NCBI GenBank assembly: GCA_017514345.1
Contig: JAFWKC010000096.1
Span: 1 to 43,233, forward strand
Reading direction: 5' to 3'
DNA from: Eubacterium sp.
GTDB lineage: Bacteria; Bacillota; Clostridia; Oscillospirales; Acutalibacteraceae
DNA length: 43,233 nt
Shown here: positions 7,055-15,463 of the stretch, piece after piece
How positions within the stretch are numbered: the first letter of the stretch is position 1
How the letters are laid out: each line of letters begins with the position of its first letter
Notes under the pieces: model-generated
What the model was told of the DNA's origin: nothing
The model's database searches: none
What the model saw: the letters and a program-made list of their open reading frames with translations, nothing else
Made by a program: the position numbers and the translations under genes

Positions 7055-8080
7055 ATGGATATAGTTGTACTGGCTGGCGGCACAAGCACAGAGCGCGACG
7101 TGTCGCTGATTACAGGCAAAAATGTTACTAAGGCGCTTCGCCGAAAGGGTCACCGCGCAACGCTTCTTGATGTGTTTATGGGCTACGAGGGCGATACGGA
7201 AACCTTTTTTGACACCGACGGAATTGACGAAACGCTTAAAATAAGCGAAACCGACCCTGATATCAAGGGAATTCTCACATCGCGAAAGGGCGACGCAAAG
7301 GGGCTTTTCGGCGAAAACGTAGTGTCGCTCTGCAAGGCGGCTGATGTTGTATTTATCGCGCTTCACGGCGAGGACGGCGAGGACGGAAAGGTTCAGGCGG
7401 CGTTTGACCTTATGGGCATAAAATACACGGGCTCAGGCAACTTCGGCTCTGCGCTCGCGATGAACAAGTATTATTCAAAGCAGATTATGGACGCGCACGG
7501 AATAAAAAATGCGAAGTACATAATCACAAAGGGCGGCGACAACGCGCCCGATTTTCCGCTTCCGTGTGTAATCAAGCCGTTTTCGGGCGGCTCAAGCGTC
7601 GGCGTATCAATAGTAACCGACAAGGCTGAGTACAAAAACGCCATTAAGCAGGCGGCTAAGTACGAGAGCGATATTATTATCGAGGAATACGTTAAGGGAC
7701 GCGAATTTTCGCTCGGCATTGTCGGCGGCAAGGCGCTTCCGCCGATAGAGATTATCCCGAAGGAAGGCTTTTACGACTACAAGAACAAGTATCAGGAGGG
7801 TATGACAATCGAAATTTGTCCTGCTGAGCTTGACGATACGCTTACGAAAAAAATGCAGAACGACGCAAAAGCCGTTTTCAAGGCGCTCGACCTTGAGGTT
7901 TACGGAAGGATTGACTTTATACTCAGGGAAGGCACGGACGACTTCTACTGTCTTGAAGCAAACTCGCTTCCAGGTCTTACACAGATGAGCCTGCTTCCTC
8001 AGGAGGCTGCGGCTGTCGGTATTGATTACGACGAGCTTTGCCAGCAGATTATTGACCTTTCACTTGAAAAATACAACTGA
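7055..8080 (+). CDS. ddl: D-alanine--D-alanine ligase
   Basis: This cytoplasmic ATP-grasp enzyme joins two D-alanines into the dipeptide used by MurF. In its 341 residues the Ddl signatures are in order: AGGTSTERDVS near 7-17, HGEDGEDG at 104-111, KPFSGGSSVGVS near 174-185, FYDYKNKY at 239-246, and EANSLPGLTQMS near 300. The omega-loop Lys-Tyr pair at 245-246 is the form seen in true D-Ala-D-Ala ligases; D-lactate ligases have Phe at the second position. A vancomycin-resistance role is therefore not indicated. murF begins 17 bp after the stop, giving a two-gene peptidoglycan-precursor operon under the promoter at 6995. Confidence 0.96.
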   Translation: MDIVVLAGGTSTERDVSLITGKNVTKALRRKGHRATLLDVFMGYEGDTETFFDTDGIDETLKISETDPDIKGILTSRKGDAKGLFGENVVSLCKAADVVFIALHGEDGEDGKVQAAFDLMGIKYTGSGNFGSALAMNKYYSKQIMDAHGIKNAKYIITKGGDNAPDFPLPCVIKPFSGGSSVGVSIVTDKAEYKNAIKQAAKYESDIIIEEYVKGREFSLGIVGGKALPPIEIIPKEGFYDYKNKYQEGMTIEICPAELDDTLTKKMQNDAKAVFKALDLEVYGRIDFILREGTDDFYCLEANSLPGLTQMSLLPQEAAAVGIDYDELCQQIIDLSLEKYN

Positions 8081-8097
8081 TTATACGGAGAGTAATA

Positions 8098-9471
8098 ATG
8101 AACACCCTTAAGCTTTCTGAAATAGTTAAAAATATAGACGCAGCCTGCGATTTCAGCGGCGATATCGTTATACAGGACGTAAACACCGACACGCGTACGA
8201 CAAAAAAGGGCGACCTGTTTATCGCGCTTGTAGGCGAAAAATTCGACGGTCACGATTACGTTAACAAGGCTGTTGAAAGCGGTGCTGTTGCCGTTGTATG
8301 CTCAAAACCAGTTGATACGACAGTTCCCGTTGTTATCGTTCCCGATACGGAAAAGGCGCTTCAGCAGATTGCCGCGTATTATCTCGCCACGCTTGACATC
8401 AGGGTTGTTGCAGTTACGGGTAGCAACGGCAAAACGACAACGCGCAATATGATTACGCGCGTGCTTAAAACAAAGTATAATGTTTATTCTACAAAAAAGA
8501 ATTTCAATAACGAAATCGGACTGCCGAAAAGCGTGCTCGAGATTGATAATTCCTATGATGTTGCAGTGCTTGAGATGGGAATGAACCATCTCGGCGAAAT
8601 CAGCACGCTGACTAATATTGCAAAGCCTGACCTTGCTGTTATAACGAATATAGGCAAGGCGCATATCGGCAATCTCGGCTCGCAGGAAAACATCTGCAAA
8701 GCGAAGTTCGAGATATTAGAGGGACTGAAGGACGGCGGAACGATAGTGCTCAACGCCGACGACCCATATCTGTATTCTGCTGATAAAAAAGGCTTTAACA
8801 CGGCGTTTATCGGCTTTGACAAATCAAAGGGCGCAGTTCTGACGGCAGAAAATATTGTTTCAAACGGCGAGGGTACAAGCTTTACCGTTGATTATAACGG
8901 CAAAAAGACCGACGGCTTTATTCCGCTTCCAGGAAAGTACAACGTTGCTAACCTGCTCGAAGCCGTTTACTGCGGTATATACTTTGGTATTGACGTGAAA
9001 ACGGCGCTCGCTTCAGTGCGCGACTATGCGCCCGAGGCTATGCGTACCGACGTAATCGAAAAAAATGGAATTTCGGTTATCCGCGACTACTATAATTCAA
9101 GCCCCGACTCTGCAAGAGTGGGACTTGAAACGCTGAAATCGTACAATGAAAACGGCAAAAAATATGCCCTGCTCGGCGAAATGCTTGAGCTTGGCGAATA
9201 CAGCGCCGACGAGCATAAAAAGCTCGGTGAGCTTTGCGCGAAGCACGACCTTGACGGCGTGTTCTTTATCGGCAAGGATTACGTTTCCTTCGGCGACGGT
9301 ATGCCCGAAAAGGCTATTTGCTGTGACGCGGCGGAGCGCGAATACTTCCTCGGCAAAATTGAAGAATTTGCAAAAAGCGGCATACTTAAGCCTGACGACG
9401 TCATACTCGTCAAGGGCTCGCGCGGTATGAAGATGGAAGAGGTATACGACCTTTTGATTGAATTAATATGA
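8098..9471 (+). CDS. murF: UDP-MurNAc-tripeptide--D-Ala-D-Ala ligase
   Basis: MurF adds the dipeptide made by Ddl to the UDP-MurNAc-tripeptide, the last cytoplasmic ligation in peptidoglycan synthesis. The 457 residues have the three Mur-ligase domains. The N-terminal UDP-binding part contains DTRTTKKGDLFIAL near 31-44. The P-loop is GSNGKTTT at 108-115. The central domain carries NNEIGLPKSVLEID, EMGMNHLGEI and LNADDP. The C-terminal domain has RDYYNSSPDSAR and KGSRGMKMEEV. A CGGAG ribosome site precedes the ATG. The operon with ddl is a common arrangement in Clostridia, and a terminator follows 10 nt after the stop. Confidence 0.96.
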   Translation: MNTLKLSEIVKNIDAACDFSGDIVIQDVNTDTRTTKKGDLFIALVGEKFDGHDYVNKAVESGAVAVVCSKPVDTTVPVVIVPDTEKALQQIAAYYLATLDIRVVAVTGSNGKTTTRNMITRVLKTKYNVYSTKKNFNNEIGLPKSVLEIDNSYDVAVLEMGMNHLGEISTLTNIAKPDLAVITNIGKAHIGNLGSQENICKAKFEILEGLKDGGTIVLNADDPYLYSADKKGFNTAFIGFDKSKGAVLTAENIVSNGEGTSFTVDYNGKKTDGFIPLPGKYNVANLLEAVYCGIYFGIDVKTALASVRDYAPEAMRTDVIEKNGISVIRDYYNSSPDSARVGLETLKSYNENGKKYALLGEMLELGEYSADEHKKLGELCAKHDLDGVFFIGKDYVSFGDGMPEKAICCDAAEREYFLGKIEEFAKSGILKPDDVILVKGSRGMKMEEVYDLLIELI

Positions 9472-9481
9472 GCAAAATAAT

Positions 9482-9517
9482 GGAGCTATCTCAAAACGAG
9501 ATAGCTCCTGTTTTTTT
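9482..9517 (+). terminator. Terminator of ddl-murF
   Basis: GGAGCTATCTC (9482-9492) and GAGATAGCTCC (9498-9508) form a perfect 11-bp stem, followed by TG and seven T (9511-9517). Confidence 0.95.
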
Positions 9518-9611
9518 AATTCAAAAATGCAACTAAGCCTACGCCGAGTCCGCTTACTGCCATAAGCGCGGCAAGAATTATTGCAATAATACGAGTTGTG
9601 TTACTATGCAT
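9516..9611 (-). CDS. 31-residue hydrophobic membrane peptide
   Basis: The ATG at 9609-9611 is preceded by AAGAGGTG at a normal distance, and the frame ends with TAA at 9516-9518. The peptide begins MHSNTTR and continues as one hydrophobic helix with AxxL and GxGxG steps, ending in FLN, so a single membrane span with the N-terminus inside is likely. It starts 10 nt after the phosphohexomutase stop and should be co-transcribed with it. I do not recognise a family. The good ribosome site and clean composition argue for a real gene too short for usual gene callers. Confidence 0.6.
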   Translation of the reverse strand: MHSNTTRIIAIILAALMAVSGLGVGLVAFLN

Positions 9612-9621
9612 AGCGCACCTC

Positions 9622-11334
9622 TTATTTCATAAATTCATTTGCAGCTGTAATGAGCTTTTCAGCAACTGCAGCCGCGCCGTCCTTGCTGTCGCCGATAGCC
9701 GTAATGTACGCCTTAATCTTCGGCTCTGTGCCGCTCGGACGAACGATAACCTTGTTGCCGCCGTCAAGCGCAAAAGCAAGCACGTTCGATTTCGGAAGGT
9801 CAATTGCTTCCTCGCCGCCGTCAGTAAATGTGGTTTTGCTTGTCTTGTAGTCTGATACTGCAACAACCTTGTAGCCGCCGATTTCAGCAGGCGGATTTTC
9901 GCGAAGCGTGTCCATAATGCCCGCCATTTTTTCCATACCTGCCGCACCCTCAAAGGTGTACGACTCAACCGTGTTGTTGTAGTAACCGAACTCATCGTAA
10001 AGCGCGTTCATAACGTCGACAAGGTTCATACCCTTTGATTTGTAGTAAGCAGCCATTTCACATATAAGCATCGAAGCGACAACGGCGTCCTTATCTCTTG
10101 CGTGCGTTCCTGCAAGATATCCGTAGCTTTCCTCAAAGCCCATTACAAAGTCGCTCGCTCTGCCCTCGTCCTCAAGGTTGGTAATAAGCTCACCAATGTA
10201 CTTGAAGCCTGTAAGGAGGTTCTTGAAGGTGCAGTTATATTTCTTTGCGATAACCTCTGCAAGGTCAGTCGAAACGAAGCTCTTTACTGCAATAGCAGTT
10301 GACGGAAGCGTACCCTTTGCCTTGCGCTCGCTGAGAATATAATTAAGCAGCATTGCGCCGACCTCGTTACCGCTCATAAGCACAAGCTCGCCCGACTTGT
10401 CGGGAACTGCAATACCTACACGGTCACAGTCCGGGTCGGTTGCAAGAAGAATGTCTGCGCCGATATTCTTGTTCATTTCAAGACCGATTTCAAATACCTG
10501 CTTGATTTCCGGATTCGGGAAAGGACAGGTCGGGAAGTTTCCGTCAGGATTTTCCTGCTCGGGAACAACGTAAACCTTGTCAATGCCTATTCTGTCAAGA
10601 ATCTGGCGTACAGGCTTGTTGCCCGTGCCGTTAAGAGGTGTATAAATAACCTTGAGGTCTGCGCTTTTTACAATTTCGGGGTTAATGCACTGCTTTTGCA
10701 CCTCGTCAAGAAATACGTCAATAACCTCTTGTCCTATGTATTCAATTCTGCCGTCAGCGACAGCCTCGTCAAAATCAACCTTTTTGATACCCGTAAAGTA
10801 GTCAACCTTCTGGATGAAGTCGTATGTTTCGGCAGCCTCCTCATCGGTCATCTGATAACCCTTCGGGTTGTAGCACTTGTAGCCGTTATACTTTGCTGGG
10901 TTGTGAGAGGCGGTAAGGATAATACCGCTTGAGGTATGGAAGTGACGGATAGCAAACGAAAGACACGGCGTTGGCTCAAGCTCCTCATAGATGTAAACCT
11001 TGATACCGTTAGCCGCAAGGATAGAAGCAGCCTCCTTGCTGAAATAGTCGCTCTTGATTCTTGAATCGTATCCGATAGCAATTGAAGGATTTTCATAATT
11101 CTTGTTGAGGAAGTCCGAAAGTCCCTGTGTAGCTCTGCCGACTGTGTAGATGTTCATTCTGTTTGTGCCTGCGCCGATAACTCCGCGCAGACCTGCAGTA
11201 CCGAATTCAAGACTGCGGTAAAAACGGTCGAGGATTTCCTCCTCGTTTCCCTTAATGCCTTCAAGCTCTGCCGTAAGGTCGGGGTCGCCGACAGCCTTTT
11301 CGAGCCATTCGTTATATAAAGCGTTAATGTCCAT
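9622..11334 (-). CDS. Phosphoglucomutase/phosphomannomutase family enzyme
   Basis: Alpha-D-phosphohexomutases interconvert hexose 1- and 6-phosphates through a phosphoserine. The protein has 570 residues from the ATG at 11334, which AAAGGAG precedes. An in-frame ATG 30 nt further up (11364) would place the ribosome site inside the gene and is rejected. Motifs are FGTAGLRGVIGAGTNRMN near 45, the catalytic loop TASHNPAKYNGYK at 141-153 with phospho-Ser 143, the metal loop DPDCDRVG near 305, GFEESYGY near 400, and the phosphate-binding RPSGTEPKIK near the end. The length and substrate loop fit clostridial PgcA-type phosphoglucomutases; a mannose role cannot be excluded. Confidence 0.93.
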   Translation of the reverse strand: MDINALYNEWLEKAVGDPDLTAELEGIKGNEEEILDRFYRSLEFGTAGLRGVIGAGTNRMNIYTVGRATQGLSDFLNKNYENPSIAIGYDSRIKSDYFSKEAASILAANGIKVYIYEELEPTPCLSFAIRHFHTSSGIILTASHNPAKYNGYKCYNPKGYQMTDEEAAETYDFIQKVDYFTGIKKVDFDEAVADGRIEYIGQEVIDVFLDEVQKQCINPEIVKSADLKVIYTPLNGTGNKPVRQILDRIGIDKVYVVPEQENPDGNFPTCPFPNPEIKQVFEIGLEMNKNIGADILLATDPDCDRVGIAVPDKSGELVLMSGNEVGAMLLNYILSERKAKGTLPSTAIAVKSFVSTDLAEVIAKKYNCTFKNLLTGFKYIGELITNLEDEGRASDFVMGFEESYGYLAGTHARDKDAVVASMLICEMAAYYKSKGMNLVDVMNALYDEFGYYNNTVESYTFEGAAGMEKMAGIMDTLRENPPAEIGGYKVVAVSDYKTSKTTFTDGGEEAIDLPKSNVLAFALDGGNKVIVRPSGTEPKIKAYITAIGDSKDGAAAVAEKLITAANEFMK

Positions 11335-11391
11335 AAAAATATCTCCTTTGTAAAAATACTTCACCCTCTATTTTAATATTATTATTTGGTG

Positions 11392-11420
11392 TTGTCAATA
11401 TCGTAGTTTTAATGTATAAT
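11392..11420 (+). promoter_or_regulatory. Promoter of the comM operon
   Basis: TTGTCA (11392-11397) and consensus TATAAT (11415-11420) have a 17-nt spacer. The comM ribosome site GGTGAT and the ATG at 11436 follow immediately, so the leader is very short. Confidence 0.75.
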
Positions 11421-11435
11421 ATTTTTGGTGATTAT

Positions 11436-12959
11436 ATGTTTGCAAAAATAAAAAGTGAAGGGATTTACGGTATCAACACGTTTGACGTAACCGTTGAGGC
11501 TGACATAAGCTCGGGACTTCCGCGCTTTGACGTGGTCGGACTTCCCGACGCCGCGGTTAAGGAAAGCCGCGAGCGCGTCCGCGCTTCAATAAAAAACAGC
11601 GGCTACACGTTCCCCATATCGCGCATAACGGTGAATATCGCACCTGCCGACGTAAAAAAGGAAGGCTCCTTTTACGATTTGCCGATACTCGTTTCACTTC
11701 TTAAAGCAAGCTCGCAGCTAAAGGGCGCAACATACGATTATTCGTTTATCGGCGAGCTGTCGCTTGACGGTGAAATAAGGGGCGTAAACGGCGTGCTTCC
11801 TATGGTGCTGCAGGCTAAGGAAAACGGCGTCGGCGCTGTGTTCGTTCCATTTGAAAACGCCGATGAGGGCTCAGTTGTTAGCGGAATTGACGTTCTTCCC
11901 GCAAGGCATATAAACGACGTTCTCGCTCATCTTTCGGGCGAAAAGCTGATTACTCCTGCGTTCAAAGAGCTTGATGAGGAAAGCGTACTTATGGAAACGC
12001 TCGATTTTGCCGACGTAAAAGGACAAGCAAAGGTCAAGCGCGCGCTCGAGGTTGCGGCGGCAGGCGGCCATAACTGTATTATGATTGGTACCCCTGGAAC
12101 GGGTAAATCAATGATGGCAAAACGCCTCGGCTCGATTATGCCGCAGATGACCTTTGACGAGCAGATAGAAACTACAAAAATCTATTCCGTAGCGGGAGAG
12201 CTTCCGCGCGGAGCAAGACTTATTGCAAAAAGACCGTTTCGCGCTCCACATCACACAGTCAGCGCGCAGGGACTTACGGGCGGTGGCACCTCGCCGAAGC
12301 CGGGCGAAATCAGCCTTGCTCACAACGGCGTTCTGTTTATGGATGAATTTCCCGAATTTGACCGACGCGCCAAGGAATCGCTTCGACAGCCGCTCGAGGA
12401 CGGAATTGTGACGATAACAAGAGCGTCGGGCACCGTAACGTATCCGAGCGACATTATGCTCGTTGCGGCGATGAACCCGTGTCCGTGCGGCTATGCTGGA
12501 CACCCGACAATTGAGTGTACCTGCTCTGACGCGGCGCGCAAGAGGTATAACGATAAAATTTCAGGACCGATTCTTGACAGAATTGATATTCACGTCGAGG
12601 TTTCCACCGTAAATTATGAACAGCTTCGCGGCGATAAAAAAGAGGAGAGCAGCGAGCAAATCAGACAGCGCATTAATACGGCGCGAAGCATCCAGAACGA
12701 ACGCTTCAAGGGTACGCCTGTTAAATGTAATGCAAAAATGACGCCCGCTATGACGAGAAAGTTTTGTATTCTCAGCGAGGATGCGGACGCGCTAATGAAC
12801 GCAAGCTATGACGCGATAGGAATGTCGCCGCGCGCTCACGACAAAATTCTGCGTATTTCGCGCACGATTGCTGACCTTGCTTCAAGCGAAACGATAGAGG
12901 TTTCGCACGTTGCCGAGGCCATTCAGTACAGAACTCTCGATAGGAAATATTGGAGATAA
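11436..12959 (+). CDS. comM: ComM/YifB-type Mg-chelatase-like AAA+ ATPase
   Basis: ComM-family helicases act on branched DNA during natural transformation; YifB is the E. coli name. The 507 residues start at 11436, where GGTGAT gives a ribosome site; the upstream ATG at 11412 overlaps the promoter. The N-terminal ChlI-like domain has GLPDAAVKESRERV near 35. The AAA+ core has Walker A GTPGTGKSMMAKRL near 214, GGGTSPKPGEISLAHNGVLF with Walker B near 290-310, and FPEFDRRAKESLRQPLEDG. The MNPCPCGYAGH Cys cluster is near 345, and a C-terminal Mg-chelatase domain follows. LUD and GT-C genes follow closely and may share the transcript. Confidence 0.93.
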   Translation: MFAKIKSEGIYGINTFDVTVEADISSGLPRFDVVGLPDAAVKESRERVRASIKNSGYTFPISRITVNIAPADVKKEGSFYDLPILVSLLKASSQLKGATYDYSFIGELSLDGEIRGVNGVLPMVLQAKENGVGAVFVPFENADEGSVVSGIDVLPARHINDVLAHLSGEKLITPAFKELDEESVLMETLDFADVKGQAKVKRALEVAAAGGHNCIMIGTPGTGKSMMAKRLGSIMPQMTFDEQIETTKIYSVAGELPRGARLIAKRPFRAPHHTVSAQGLTGGGTSPKPGEISLAHNGVLFMDEFPEFDRRAKESLRQPLEDGIVTITRASGTVTYPSDIMLVAAMNPCPCGYAGHPTIECTCSDAARKRYNDKISGPILDRIDIHVEVSTVNYEQLRGDKKEESSEQIRQRINTARSIQNERFKGTPVKCNAKMTPAMTRKFCILSEDADALMNASYDAIGMSPRAHDKILRISRTIADLASSETIEVSHVAEAIQYRTLDRKYWR

Positions 12960-12974
12960 AGTAAGGAGAATTAT

Positions 12975-13619
12975 ATGGAAAAGTATATCGAAACAACGAT
13001 GAAAAATCTTGAAAAAAACGGTATGAAGCCGTACTACTGCGAAACTAAGGAGGAAGCGTTGGAAATCGTGAAATCGCTCATAAATAAGGGTGAAAGCGTT
13101 TCTAACGGCGGAAGCGAAACGCTCAAAGAGTGCGGCGTATTTGAAGTACTCAAAAGCGGCGACTACGATTTTATTGACCGTACGGGGCTGACGGGCGAAG
13201 CAGTACGCGACGCATACGTCAGGGCGTTCGGCTGCGATACGTATTTCTGCTCGTCAAACGCAGTTACCGAGCGCGGCGAGCTGTATAACGTTGACGGAAA
13301 TTCAAACCGCGTTGCGTGTATCGTTTACGGTCCGCGTCAGGTTGTAATGCTTGTCGGCAAAAACAAAATTGTTCCCGACATCGACGCGGCAATAAAGCGC
13401 GTAAAGGAAAAAGCCGCACCGCCAAACTGCGTGCGACTGAGCCTTGCAAATCCTTGTGCAAAAACGGGAAAATGTGTGTCGCTTAATCTTGACGACCCAT
13501 ATATGTGCGACGGCTGCGCTCTCGACAGCCGCATTTGCTGCAGCTACGTTGTAAGCGCAAAGCAGCGCCACAAGGACAGAATAAAGGTAATCATCATTAA
13601 TGAGGATTTAGGATATTAG
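12975..13619 (+). CDS. LUD-domain protein (LutC/DUF1121-like)
   Basis: LUD proteins are relatives of the LutB/LutC lactate-oxidation subunits. This stand-alone clostridial type has no defined reaction. The 214 residues show SNGGSETLKECGVFEVL near 42-58, FCSSNAVTERGELYNVDGN near 93-111, and YGPRQVVMLVGKNKIVPD near 118-135. A Cys-rich tail contains NPCAKTGKC and CDGCALDSRICC, possibly for a metal or iron-sulfur site, although the spacing is not that of a classic 4Fe-4S ferredoxin. AAGGAG precedes the ATG. It lies 15 bp after comM and 3 bp before the glycosyltransferase gene, suggesting an operon of unrelated functions. No LutA or LutB is in the window. Confidence 0.8.
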   Translation: MEKYIETTMKNLEKNGMKPYYCETKEEALEIVKSLINKGESVSNGGSETLKECGVFEVLKSGDYDFIDRTGLTGEAVRDAYVRAFGCDTYFCSSNAVTERGELYNVDGNSNRVACIVYGPRQVVMLVGKNKIVPDIDAAIKRVKEKAAPPNCVRLSLANPCAKTGKCVSLNLDDPYMCDGCALDSRICCSYVVSAKQRHKDRIKVIIINEDLGY

Positions 13620-13622
13620 TTT

Positions 13623-15356
13623 ATGAAAAACGTGACGAAGAGCAGTACCGCGTTGTCAAAGGTGTTTCTGCTTGTCGGAATTGCCGTAAGAATAGTTTTT
13701 TTCATTATTAATCTGTTTGTTGGAGGTTATAACTACGATGAGGTTATGACCTCCTTAAACGCATTTTCTCTTGCGGAAAAAATGACTGATATTGCAGGCG
13801 AAAGACTGCCCGTTTATTTCGACACGTGGATAATCGGCGGACAGTCGCCTTTTGCAACGTATCTGAGCGCTCTTGGCGTAAAGCTTTTCGGCTTAAACGA
13901 TTTCGGCGTCAGGATATTCTCTTTGGTTTTCAGCATAATTGCGCTTTTTGCGCTTTACGGCTTTGCAAAGGAGGTTTTCGGCGAAACGAAATACGGCATC
14001 GCCTTTTTCGGATTGGGATGCGTTTCGCCGTGGGCTATTTTTTCAGGCACGATTATGCTTGACTGCAATTTTCTCGGCCACGTTTTAATGATTGCGCTGT
14101 ATTTCTTTTCAAAGGCGCTGAACACCGAAAAAACGAAATACTACGTTTTTTCGATGATATTTTTTGCACTCGGCTTTTATTGCTATATTGCCTCGGTGCT
14201 GTTTATTCCGATTTTGTTATTGCTGCTTTATCTTGTTTTAATAATAAAAAGGAAAATATCGTTTAAAAATCTTGCGGCAAGCGTGCTGACGGTATTTGTT
14301 GTTTCTCTGCCGTTTATTGCTTTCGGACTTGTCAGCGTCGGCGTAATAAAGCCGTTTGAGCTTTTCGGCTTCAATTTCAGCACTATGCCAGGATACGTCA
14401 GATCCGATACTGTGGTTTACTCAGGAGGTTCGCTTGCTCAGATAATAAAAGACGTTTTTGTAAGCGGAGTTTTCGGCTTTATACTTATTATATTTGCCGA
14501 CCTCGCGCTCGTTTCGCTTGGAACAAGCGTGTTCCAGTACGCAAATCTTTTTTGCGGTGCGTTCGTGCTTTTCGGCTTAGTAGTTCTTATTCTGGAGTTG
14601 TTCAAGAAAAGCAAGAAGCTTAACTTCAATCAAAAGCTTTTTGCGCTTGCGTTTTTTGTATCGGTTATGTTTTTTGCGTCCTCGATAAGCGACGTAAATC
14701 TCGGAACTGTATACAGAATAAGCATTTTTTCCTATTTCATAATATACATAGAGGCGATAGGTCTTGCAGAAGCCTTCAGTAAGCTCAAAAAAATAGATTT
14801 CAAAAAGGTGCTGTCAGTATATCTTGCGCTGTCACTTGCGCTTTTCAGTCTGACGTATACGTTCGTTTACGCCGCCCAGATGAATCCGAATATCGACGAT
14901 GACAAATTCAGCTTTAATTACGGCGACGCATATTACGCCTGCCTTGATTTTGCCGAGGAGCAGAACGGCGACAGAATTGTAACGTACAAGTCGGTTTCGG
15001 CTCAGTTTCCCGTTCCCGTGTATATCAGGCATTATTATTACGACAAAATTGATTCGTTCATACCGATTGACGATGAATTTATTGATGCGCTCTACAGGCT
15101 GAACGCTTCTGACGAAGACGAAATAAAGCGCATTGAAACCAGCCTCGGACAATCAAAGCTGACAATGAACGACGACGGCTCATATTCATATACTGACGAC
15201 GGCAAGCTCGCCTTTAAGTATTACGAAAAGGGCGATACGCTGACTGACGACATCTGCGTTGTTGAAACGCGTTTGCTCGACAACGTAAAGTATGACAAGC
15301 AGAAGTATTCGGTCAAAACTTATTGCTTCTGGAGCGTTGTGTACAAAACCAGTTAG
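13623..15356 (+). CDS. GT-C membrane glycosyltransferase (PMT/ArnT-like)
   Basis: The 577-residue protein has about a dozen hydrophobic segments from residue 15 to about 415, then a soluble C-terminal domain of about 160 residues rich in Asp, Tyr and Ser. The first extracytoplasmic loop holds YNYDEVMTSLNAFSLA, matching the acidic motif by which GT39/GT83 enzymes use polyprenyl-phosphate sugars. Such enzymes move a sugar from a lipid carrier to a protein, lipid A or wall polymer on the outer face of the membrane. The acceptor here is unknown. It starts 3 bp after the LUD stop. The family is likely; the exact group is uncertain. Confidence 0.75.
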   Translation: MKNVTKSSTALSKVFLLVGIAVRIVFFIINLFVGGYNYDEVMTSLNAFSLAEKMTDIAGERLPVYFDTWIIGGQSPFATYLSALGVKLFGLNDFGVRIFSLVFSIIALFALYGFAKEVFGETKYGIAFFGLGCVSPWAIFSGTIMLDCNFLGHVLMIALYFFSKALNTEKTKYYVFSMIFFALGFYCYIASVLFIPILLLLLYLVLIIKRKISFKNLAASVLTVFVVSLPFIAFGLVSVGVIKPFELFGFNFSTMPGYVRSDTVVYSGGSLAQIIKDVFVSGVFGFILIIFADLALVSLGTSVFQYANLFCGAFVLFGLVVLILELFKKSKKLNFNQKLFALAFFVSVMFFASSISDVNLGTVYRISIFSYFIIYIEAIGLAEAFSKLKKIDFKKVLSVYLALSLALFSLTYTFVYAAQMNPNIDDDKFSFNYGDAYYACLDFAEEQNGDRIVTYKSVSAQFPVPVYIRHYYYDKIDSFIPIDDEFIDALYRLNASDEDEIKRIETSLGQSKLTMNDDGSYSYTDDGKLAFKYYEKGDTLTDDICVVETRLLDNVKYDKQKYSVKTYCFWSVVYKTS

Positions 15357-15431
15357 CTGTAAGCCGTGAGCAGTTAGCAGTTGTCGGTTACTCGCTTCGC
15401 TCAACACTCAACACTTAAAGCTCAGAGCCAA

Positions 15432-15461
15432 AAAAACAAGCCTTGAAAAAGGCTTGTTTTT
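15432..15461. terminator. Bidirectional terminator between the GT-C and GH3 genes
   Basis: AAAAACAAGCCTT (15432-15444) and AAGGCTTGTTTTT (15449-15461) pair perfectly around GAAA, giving T runs on both strands. The 75 bp before it (15357-15430) are low-complexity GCAGTTAGCAG-like sequence without a gene. Confidence 0.92.
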
Positions 15462-15463
15462 AA

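Noticed and set aside
7055-8080. Vancomycin-type D-Ala-D-Lac ligase
   Set aside because: The omega loop has Lys-Tyr as in D-Ala-D-Ala ligases, and no vanH, vanX or regulator genes are near.
15357-15430. GCAGTTAGCAG-like low-complexity stretch as an attachment or regulatory site
   Set aside because: It looks like short intergenic repeat debris with no pairing or partner site.
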